Below are positions 33,569 through 38,701 of a DNA stretch of 38,701 nt, piece by piece; within the stretch, counting starts at the first letter, position 1; the number at the start of each line of letters is the position of its first letter. Origin of the DNA: Halorubrum yunnanense (lineage in GTDB: Archaea > Halobacteriota > Halobacteria > Halobacteriales > Haloferacaceae); contig NZ_JAODIX010000015.1 in NCBI RefSeq assembly GCF_026586675.1, positions 8,093 to 46,793 on the forward strand, in the 5' to 3' direction. The notes beneath the pieces are model-generated. The model was not told where the DNA came from and did not search any database. It saw nothing but the letters and a program-made list of their open reading frames with translations. Made by a program: the position numbers and the translations under genes.

Positions 33569-34138
33569 TCAGTCGTCGGCCGCCGGATCGTCCGGCGCCG
33601 GCTCATCGCTCGTGTCCGCGTCGACCCCCTCGTCGGTCACGCGAAGCCGATAGTGGGTCGCGAACACGACGACCGCGGCGATCACTGAGGGGACCACTCC
33701 GGCGGCCTGCGGCAGCGCGTAGAGGGCGCCGACGACAGCGGACTCGGTCGGCTCCCGGAGCTCCGCCGGCGCGGAGATCACCAGGCCGACGTACAGCGAG
33801 AGGAGGAAGAGGAAGCCACCGTACGCCATCTTCCGGTCGTACCCCGGCCGCACGGAGTTGCCGCGGCGGTGCCGCCGCGCGACGAACAGCAGGGGCGCGA
33901 GCAGCGGCGCGACGGCGGCGAACCCGGCGACCACGTACAGCGAGCGCGAGAACAGGAACGTGCCGCCCTGCACGTCGGCCGTCTCCGCCATCCAGACGAC
34001 GAGCGCGAGGGTGACGACGGTCGCGATCAGCCCGGCCGCGAGCGCGCCGACGACCCCGTACACGCGCATCGTCCACGACTCGGTGTGCCGGATCGCGTAA
34101 GGGATCGCGCCGAACACTCCGCGGTAGCTGTCTGCCAT
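33569..34138 (-). CDS. Four-helix haloarchaeal membrane protein, function unknown
   Basis: A 189-residue protein with helices at about 25-50 (VYGVVGALAAGLIATVVTLALVVWM), 65-90 (LYVVAGFAAVAPLLAPLLFVA), 105-120 and 140-160 (PQAAGVVPSVIAAVVVFATHY), plus an acidic cytoplasmic tail. Start ATG 34138 is preferred to one three codons upstream, since TATA-like GGTTTAATCC (minus strand, 34161-34170) is 23-32 bases before it. No family recognised. Divergent from the cis-prenyltransferase homologue. Confidence 0.75.
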   Translation of the reverse strand: MADSYRGVFGAIPYAIRHTESWTMRVYGVVGALAAGLIATVVTLALVVWMAETADVQGGTFLFSRSLYVVAGFAAVAPLLAPLLFVARRHRRGNSVRPGYDRKMAYGGFLFLLSLYVGLVISAPAELREPTESAVVGALYALPQAAGVVPSVIAAVVVFATHYRLRVTDEGVDADTSDEPAPDDPAADD

Positions 34139-34186
34139 CGTCTGCACTACGGCCGACGGCGGATTAAACCCCTCGTCGGCGGACGT

Positions 34187-34199
34187 GATATTTTAAACC
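34187..34199 (+). promoter_or_regulatory. TATA box of the cis-prenyltransferase homologue
   Basis: GATATTTTAAACC lies 21-33 bases before the GTG start at 34220, one of the strongest promoter matches in the window. Confidence 0.7.
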
Positions 34200-34219
34200 C
34201 CGCGACGGAACCGTCTCAC

Positions 34220-34888
34220 GTGGGTCTGTACGACACGTATCTCCGCGTCCGCCACCGGCTCCACGACGGGGAGCCCCCCGCACACGTCGCGATCGTCATC
34301 ACCGAGCGCGACCTCCTCGCCGACGGGGCGTTCGACACCCTCGCCGAGGCGCTCGGGTGGGCGCTGGAGTACGGCGCCGAGCGCGTCACCGTCTCGGTCT
34401 CCGTGCTCGACGAGTCCGTGGTCCTGACGCTCACGCGCGAGCTCCGCCGGCTCGACGCGCCCGCCCCGTTCGTGGTGCGTGGTCCGGGCACCGACGGGAC
34501 CGCCGACGCCGACGTGAGGGGCGTCGAAGGCGACGAAGCGGGTGACGTCGGACCCGCCGACAGCGACGCTCCGATCAGGGTCACCGTCGGGCTCGGCGGA
34601 AAGGGGGAGTTCGCGGCCGCGGTTCGCGAGCTCGCGGTCGACGTCGACGAGGGGGACCTAGACCCGGCGACGATCGACGCGGACGACGTCGCCGACCGGC
34701 TCGTGTTCCCGGAGGAGCCGGACCTCGTGATCAAGACGGGCGCGGAGCGGCTCTCCGACTTCGCGATCTGGCAGTCGGTGTACGCCGAGCTCTACTTTAC
34801 CGACGTGAACTGGCGCGACTTCAGGCGGCGGGACTACCTGCGGGCGGTCCTCGATTTCCAAGAGCGACAGCGTCGGTTCGGGCGGTGA
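34220..34888 (+). CDS. cis-prenyltransferase (UppS/DHDDS) family protein lacking the catalytic DGN motif
   Basis: A 222-residue homologue of undecaprenyl/dolichyl diphosphate synthases. The C-terminal signature is well kept: PDLVIKTGAERLSDFAIWQSVYAELYF, then WRDFRRRDYLRAVLDFQERQRRF. LGGKGEFAAAVREL corresponds to the NYGGR segment. Motif I, which should read HVAIIMDGNRRWA, is HVAIVITERDLLADGAF here, losing the magnesium-binding Asp, so it is unlikely to be active alone. An acidic insert spans about 96-120. GTG start chosen from the TATA spacing. Architecture suggests a non-catalytic subunit comparable to eukaryotic NgBR/Nus1; a complete UppS partner is not in this window. Confidence 0.82.
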   Translation: MGLYDTYLRVRHRLHDGEPPAHVAIVITERDLLADGAFDTLAEALGWALEYGAERVTVSVSVLDESVVLTLTRELRRLDAPAPFVVRGPGTDGTADADVRGVEGDEAGDVGPADSDAPIRVTVGLGGKGEFAAAVRELAVDVDEGDLDPATIDADDVADRLVFPEEPDLVIKTGAERLSDFAIWQSVYAELYFTDVNWRDFRRRDYLRAVLDFQERQRRFGR

Positions 34889-34915
34889 GGGGCTGAGGCG
34901 AGCCGGTCCTCCCTC

Positions 34916-36082
34916 TCACCAGACGAACCGGAACAGCACCGTGAACGTGACGAGCGCCCCGACCGTCGAGAGGAGCGGAACGACGTTCTGCATTAAGACG
35001 ACGCGCGCGCTCGTCCCCGGGTTGAACAGGTCGGAGGCGGAGGGGATATCGGCCGGGTCGCCCTCGCCGATCGGGCCGGTCTCGTCGGCCTTCAGTGCGC
35101 CGACGGACACCGTCGGTTCCTTCTCACCTTTGATCCCCTGCCGCACCGTGACGGTCCGCGTCGCGCGCCCCCAGCCGAGCCCGACGATCGACATCGTCGC
35201 GATGATGACGAACGAGGCCGGGATCCCGACCGCGGAGAGGCTGATGACGATCCCGGAGGAGACGGAGGCGACGACGATCGCCGCGGTCAGCGGGAGGTCG
35301 GTGATGTCGTTACCGAGGGTGTCGAGCGTCCGGCGCGCGATCGTGAACGCGCCGACCGCGACCGCGGCGCTCCCGAGCAGGATCATCGGCGTCATCTCGA
35401 CGCCGTCGAGCGCGACGAGCGGCGCGATCGCGTTCGCGATGTTCGAGGTGCCCGACGAGAACGCCATCAGACAGCCGATCGCGATGACGACGAAGCCGCC
35501 GACGAGCTCGCGTCGAGTCGTGTTCGGGCCCGCGACCGGCTTCGGGATCGCCCCGGAGCGGTCGATCTCGAACAGCGCGCCCTCCGTGCTGTCTATCGCC
35601 ACCCAGCTGTCGATGGCCGGGTAGAAGTAGCGCCCGACGACCCCGGAGACCCAGAAGCCGATGATCGGGGCGACGATCCACCAGATGGCGATCTCCCCCA
35701 TCACCGCCCTGTCGAGGGTCCCTGTCGCGAGCCCGAGTCCCGCGATCGCCCCGACCGCCGTCATCGAGGTCGACGCGGGGACGCCGGCGAAGTTCCCGAC
35801 GAACAGCGCGCCGCCGATGAAAAAGAGGACGAGGATGCTCGTCTCCAGCGTGAACACGCTCCCGCCCGTGACGAGGTCTTCCCCGAGCGTCGTCACGACG
35901 CGCTGTCCGAGCGTGCCGGCGCCGATGAAGAAGAACACGGACATCAGCGCCGCCGCGCCCGACTTCGAGAGCACGTCCGACCCGACCGCCGGCCCGAACG
36001 CCGGCCCGGTCGTGGCGCCACCGATGTTGTACCCGACGAACGCCGCGACCACGAACCCGACGAGAAGCAAGACCTCAACCAT
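34916..36082 (-). CDS. Inorganic phosphate transporter, PiT family
   Basis: A 388-residue, about ten-helix transporter. The two inverted PiT repeats are VGYNIGGATTGPAFGPAVGSDVLS near the N-terminus and FSSGTSNIANAIAPLVALDG in the middle; helix motifs VPASTSMTAVGAIAGLGLA and GIPASFVIIATMSIVGLGWGRA match each other. A central cytoplasmic loop (about 180-200) is polar. It takes up phosphate with a cation. ATG 36082 is used because the longer frame adds a non-hydrophobic RCCSGY lead. There is no PhoU neighbour in the window. Confidence 0.9.
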   Translation of the reverse strand: MVEVLLLVGFVVAAFVGYNIGGATTGPAFGPAVGSDVLSKSGAAALMSVFFFIGAGTLGQRVVTTLGEDLVTGGSVFTLETSILVLFFIGGALFVGNFAGVPASTSMTAVGAIAGLGLATGTLDRAVMGEIAIWWIVAPIIGFWVSGVVGRYFYPAIDSWVAIDSTEGALFEIDRSGAIPKPVAGPNTTRRELVGGFVVIAIGCLMAFSSGTSNIANAIAPLVALDGVEMTPMILLGSAAVAVGAFTIARRTLDTLGNDITDLPLTAAIVVASVSSGIVISLSAVGIPASFVIIATMSIVGLGWGRATRTVTVRQGIKGEKEPTVSVGALKADETGPIGEGDPADIPSASDLFNPGTSARVVLMQNVVPLLSTVGALVTFTVLFRFVW

Positions 36083-36200
36083 ATACCCGCTACAACAACG
36101 CACGCCCGGTTAAGCGGACAGGTTCGCGCCGGCGACGCGGGAGGTTCTCACCGCGGCTATCGCCGGTCGACGAGGTGACGGCTGTCGTATAGAGGTATTT

Positions 36201-36257
36201 AAAAATGCACCGGCCGAGACTCCCGGCGAGTGAAACGAGCGGGGAGTCAGGCCGGTG
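36201..36257 (-). terminator. Hairpin terminator downstream of tRNA-Gly, reusing the tRNA 3' end sequence
   Basis: On the minus strand, CACCGGCC plus GACTCCC (36257-36242) pair with GGGAGTC plus GGCCGGTG (36224-36208), giving 8 and 7 bp with a small bulge, then TTTTT (36205-36201). TGCACCGGCCGAGA occurs both here (36206-36219) and at the tRNA 3' end (36281-36294). Confidence 0.6.
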
Positions 36258-36280
36258 GATCTTCGAGCGCAGCGAGAAGA

Positions 36281-36351
36281 TGCACCGGCCGAGATTTGAA
36301 CTCGGGTTGCAACCATGGCAAGGTTGCGTGATACCACTACACTACCGGTGC
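36281..36351 (-). tRNA. tRNA-Gly (anticodon GCC)
   Basis: Minus-strand cloverleaf: acceptor GCACCGG/CCGGTGC, D-arm GTG...CAC, anticodon stem CAACC/GGTTG with loop TTGCCAT (anticodon GCC), T-arm CCGAG-TTCAAAT-CTCGG, discriminator A. 71 nt, no intron, no encoded CCA. A TATA-like GGTTTAAGTG lies about 35-43 bases upstream (36384-36393). Confidence 0.97.
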
Positions 36352-36438
36352 GCGCTTCGCACTCGATAATTGATCGGAAGTCCACTTAAACCTGTCACAT
36401 CGGGACTGCGGCGAGGTCGTCTCGGTCCGCTCAGGGAT

Positions 36439-37167
36439 TCACTCCGTCCGCGACGCCGCGATTTCGGCCCCGTGCGCCCGGACGAGGGCGGCGAACGCCT
36501 CGGCCTCCGCGTCCGCCTGCGCGGCGTCGTCCCGCCGGTCGCGCACCCGACGTTTGACCGCCCGGATCGCGTCCGGCTCGCCGGACGAGATTTCGTCGGC
36601 GACCGCGCGGGGGTCGTCGACGACCCGGGAGACGAGCCCAGTCCGGAGCGCCTCGTCCGCGTCGAGGACGCGGCCCGAGAGCGCGAAGTCGAGGGCGTCG
36701 CCCTCGCGCATCACCCGCGGGAGGCGGATCGTGCCGCCCCACGCGCCGAACAGCCCGAACTCGACGCCCGGCTCGGCGAACGTCGCCGCGGGCGTGGCGA
36801 CCCGGACGTCGGCCGCGAGCGCGAGCTCGACCCCGCCCCCGCGGGCCGCGCCGTCGATCCCGCAGACGACGACCGTGTCGGCGTCCGCGAGCGCCGCGGC
36901 GGCGCGCTGGCCTCGGCGGGCGAACGACGCCGCGTCGGCGGTCTCGTCGCCGTCGGGACCGGCGCCTCCGGCGAGCCCGGCGACGACGTCGAGGTCGGCG
37001 CCGGCACAAAACGCGTTACCGGCGCCGCGGAGGTAGGTGACGGGCGTCTCGGCGTCGGCGATCGCGCTCCGGAGCGCGTCCAAGTCGTCGGGGCGGAGCG
37101 CGTTTCGCCGCGCCGGGCGGTCGATCGTGACGACGCGGACGCGGTCGTCGGTACGGGTGCGGATCAC
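36439..37167 (-). CDS. Enoyl-CoA hydratase/isomerase (crotonase) family protein
   Basis: A 242-residue crotonase-fold protein. The oxyanion-hole segments are RNALRPDDL, the AGNAFCAGADLDVV loop (about 50-63) and CGIDGAARGGGVELALAADVRV (about 102-123). The position of the second catalytic Glu in ECH lies in EPGVEFGLFGAWGGTIRLPR: the first Glu equivalent is Gly in AARGGGVE, so hydratase activity is doubtful and an isomerase or other role is possible. Length is slightly below the 255-260 typical for ECH. It is divergent from the gene at 37227. No beta-oxidation neighbours. Confidence 0.87.
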   Translation of the reverse strand: MIRTRTDDRVRVVTIDRPARRNALRPDDLDALRSAIADAETPVTYLRGAGNAFCAGADLDVVAGLAGGAGPDGDETADAASFARRGQRAAAALADADTVVVCGIDGAARGGGVELALAADVRVATPAATFAEPGVEFGLFGAWGGTIRLPRVMREGDALDFALSGRVLDADEALRTGLVSRVVDDPRAVADEISSGEPDAIRAVKRRVRDRRDDAAQADAEAEAFAALVRAHGAEIAASRTE

Positions 37168-37226
37168 GGCGTCGTATCCCGGTCGTTTCCAAAGGTCTTT
37201 GCCCTTCGCTCGAGTACCGCGTGGTA

Positions 37227-37892
37227 ATGGACGATGCCGCGCGAGCGCGTGAGGCCGCTCACGAGGCGCTCGCGGATGTGGAGCCCGACCAGCTGCGGGA
37301 GGCCCTCGAGAGCCGCATTCTGGACGCCGCGGTGACGCCCGGCGTGCTGGCGCTGGTCACGGCCCGCGCGGTCGACCCCGACCTGAACCCTGCCGATGTC
37401 GTCGACCGGGCGGCGGGCGTGCAGCTCATCTACGAGGGGCTCCGGCTCACCCGGACGGTGGCCCACGAGGAGCCGTGGGTGACCGCGCCGACGCGCGAGA
37501 CCGACATCGACGCGGACATGGACGTGCTCACGGCCGACGTGCTCGTCTCGCGCGGCTTCTCGCTGCTGGCGTGTACCGACGCGGCCGGCGCCGCGGTCGA
37601 GGTCGTGCGCGCGTTCGGTCGCGACCAGACGCTCCGCGATCGCGAGGGGACCGACCCCGCGGCGGCGACCGCGCTCGACCGGAACCTGGAGGTCGACGCC
37701 CTCGAGCTGGCGGTCGTCGCGGGCACCACGGCCGTCGGCGGCGAGCCGCCGGAAGAGCTGCTGACGTACGCTCGCGAGCTGGCGGCCGACTACGACGGCG
37801 AGTTCCCGCCGCCGGGGCGCGCGCTCCCCGACGCCACCGCCGACCGGATCGCGGACATCTCCGACCGCGCCGTTAGCGCGACGGACCGGTGA
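37227..37892 (+). CDS. Conserved haloarchaeal protein (DUF7114-like), helical
   Basis: A 221-residue, mostly helical acidic protein: EAAHEALADVEPDQLREALESRI, PGVLALVTARAVDPDL, VDRAAGVQLIYEGLRLTRTVA, DMDVLTADVLVSRGFSLLA and a final helix. The ordering of helices recalls polyprenyl synthase-like all-alpha folds, and the DVLVSRGF segment resembles their second half, but the DDxxD motifs are absent, so activity is unlikely. I recall such proteins as DUF7114. The ATG two codons after a GTG is used as start. Promoter shared with the crotonase gene. Confidence 0.75.
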   Translation: MDDAARAREAAHEALADVEPDQLREALESRILDAAVTPGVLALVTARAVDPDLNPADVVDRAAGVQLIYEGLRLTRTVAHEEPWVTAPTRETDIDADMDVLTADVLVSRGFSLLACTDAAGAAVEVVRAFGRDQTLRDREGTDPAAATALDRNLEVDALELAVVAGTTAVGGEPPEELLTYARELAADYDGEFPPPGRALPDATADRIADISDRAVSATDR

Positions 37893-37986
37893 TCGGCCGA
37901 CGGCGGCGGGACCGTGTGTGTCTCTGTGACGCGACGGCCCCGAATCGAAACCACTAAACTCGACTCCCGTCAACAACTGCTTGCGT

Positions 37987-38058
37987 GCCTGGGTAGCTTA
38001 GCGGTAAAGCGCGTCCTTGGTAAGGACGAGACCCCGAGTTCAAATCTCGGCCTAGGCT
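37987..38058 (+). tRNA. tRNA-Thr (anticodon GGU)
   Basis: Acceptor GCCTGGG/CCTAGGC (one G:U), D-arm GCTTAGCGGTAAAGC, anticodon stem CGTCC/GGACG with loop TTGGTAA (anticodon GGT), T-arm CCGAG-TTCAAAT-CTCGG and discriminator T. 72 nt, no intron, no encoded CCA. It is followed by CTTTCTC, a weak terminator. TATA-like ACTAAACTC lies about 30 bases upstream. Confidence 0.96.
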
Positions 38059-38180
38059 CTTTCTCCCGCCCCCGCTCTACGCGAGTGCGCTCCCGTCTTC
38101 GAATCGGTAGCGGATCCTCCCGCCCAGCGACGAGAGACCGGTCGAAGGGCGCGTCGCGGTCGGCTTCACTACGGTTATGA

Positions 38181-38390
38181 TATGAGACGAGTAGCGCAGC
38201 TATCGACTTCGATTCCGTCTCGACCGCCACCGTCGATTCGTACAGCACGCTCGTGGACATCGGCTCGCAGGAGGCGGTGCTCGAAGCGCACGTCGACGGG
38301 CTCGAGGAGACGCTCCCGACGGAGGAGCTGGGCCCCGCCCCGGACGTCGTCATCGAGGGGTTCCACGACCTCGCGGACCGCCTCGAGTGA
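38181..38390 (+). pseudogene. Open reading frame without a start codon, probable gene remnant
   Basis: From 38181 the frame is open to TGA at 38388 and reads like a real haloarchaeal protein: DFDSVSTATVDSYSTLV, QEAVLEAHVDGLEETLP, GPAPDVVIEGFHDLADRLE. It is preceded in frame by TGA (38178), and the two nearby ATGs (38177, 38182) are in other frames, so either a small indel has broken the 5' end or translation begins at GTG 38253 (45 aa). The family is not recognised. The surrounding 38059-38180 shows nothing else. Confidence 0.5.
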
Positions 38391-38493
38391 GGGGGTCGGG
38401 GCCGGCTGGCCGATGGCTCCCGGCGGGCACCGCGACCGGCCGACCGCACGGGCAGTCGCAACGCCGATACCCGTGGCCGACCACGGTCCGGCC

Positions 38494-38622
38494 ATGACCT
38501 TCGCCGACCTGTTCGAGCGGGGCGCCGAGCACGCCGCGACCGAGCGATACGCGTGGTCGCGCGACGCGGACGCGAACGCCTGTTTATACACTGATAGAAC
38601 CGTGCAATCACCACGTAGTTAA
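38494..38622 (+). CDS. Small ORF truncated at an AT-rich junction
   Basis: A 42-codon frame starting MTFADLFERGAEHAATERYAW, with normal haloarchaeal composition up to about residue 29 (DADANA). It then runs into AT-rich DNA (from about 38580), where it reads CLYTDRTVQSPRS to a stop followed by TAA. The start resembles short haloarchaeal proteins that begin MTF-[ADE]-LF-[DE]-R, but the C-terminal part looks foreign. It may be a gene cut by an insertion. A GTGGCC-rich hairpin region precedes it. No function can be given. Confidence 0.4.
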   Translation: MTFADLFERGAEHAATERYAWSRDADANACLYTDRTVQSPRS

Positions 38623-38701
38623 TAAAAAAAGAACGCTCTTCTGTAGGAGATTGTTGATACTGTTGAGCTGTCGCTGTGGAGTCGAAGAGGACAAGGGCAC
38701 C
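38580..38701. other. AT-rich segment at the window edge, possible mobile-element end
   Basis: From about 38580 composition falls sharply to roughly 45% G+C, with TGTTTATACACTGATAG, TTAATAAAAAAAG and TTGTTGATACTG. No terminal inverted repeat or transposase motif can be identified in the 120 bases available. The minus strand is open throughout but the length is not informative. Confidence 0.4.

Noticed and set aside
37970-38614. 214-codon minus-strand frame over tRNA-Thr and the end region
   Set aside because: Covers a tRNA gene and is Arg/Ser-rich, without any domain.

Overview
The window is a stretch of haloarchaeal chromosome and looks most like Halorubrum or a close relative. G+C is about two thirds, proteins are very rich in Asp and Glu, many genes have a TATA-like box only 22-33 bases before the start codon (leaderless transcripts), and the information genes are archaeal (TFS, S8e, KsgA/Dim1, SecD/SecF, RNase HII, tRNA-modification-type leaders). 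There is no plasmid, virus or CRISPR signature. Nearly all of it is ordinary, densely packed core chromosome, with about 40 protein genes, three tRNAs (Arg-UCU, Gly-GCC, Thr-GGU), a few broken genes and several non-coding repeat loci.

Layout. 1-391 holds the 3' part of a structured dispersed element and a 23-bp tandem repeat. 392-3907 has a beta-RFAP synthase homologue and a three-gene group: a RecA-like protein with a ruined Walker A motif, a coiled-coil zinc-ribbon protein and an acidic CxxC protein. 3993-4187 is what seems to be an internally deleted molybdate/sulfate transporter. 4196-4680 is the second, longer copy of the structured element with a 57-bp tandem tail, just before transcription factor S. 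5291-8421 carries tRNA-Arg, the UPF0200/UPF0201 pair, a DMT permease and an HTH regulator. 8588-14929 runs phosphoglycerate mutase, thiolase, DUF655, KsgA, an MscS channel and a HemK2-type methyltransferase. 14942-18046 has a cobalamin-binding-type protein and a two-gene MetE system. 18070-25558 covers a tandem repeat, a YHS-domain metal permease, a TIM-barrel protein, an old-yellow-enzyme, a NikR/RcnA-like nickel pair, a DUF1684 protein and an XRE regulator. 25673-34888 holds an HTH/small-membrane-protein pair, a K+ channel with two RCK modules, S8e, RNase HII, a GDT1-family transporter behind a perfect palindrome, SecF-SecD and a catalytically degenerate cis-prenyltransferase homologue. 34916-38701 has a Pit transporter, tRNA-Gly, a crotonase, a conserved haloarchaeal protein, tRNA-Thr, and a decayed AT-rich end.

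The most unusual item is the element present at 1-198 and about 4204-4680. Both copies can form the same long hairpin (6 bp, symmetric GGG/GGG internal loop, 13 bp), with a compensatory C:G to U:A change between copies, and both end in a TATA-like ATTTATAAGCGA. In the second copy the 3' arm plus this TATA-like tail is repeated every 57 bp. It behaves like a structured RNA or a structured mobile repeat rather than coding DNA. Metal handling is a second theme (YHS permease, NikR with an RcnA-like transporter, GDT1-family transporter with a candidate DtxR-type operator). A third is paralogues with lost active sites (MetE-like, cis-prenyltransferase-like, RecA-like), each sitting where a partner or regulatory role is plausible.
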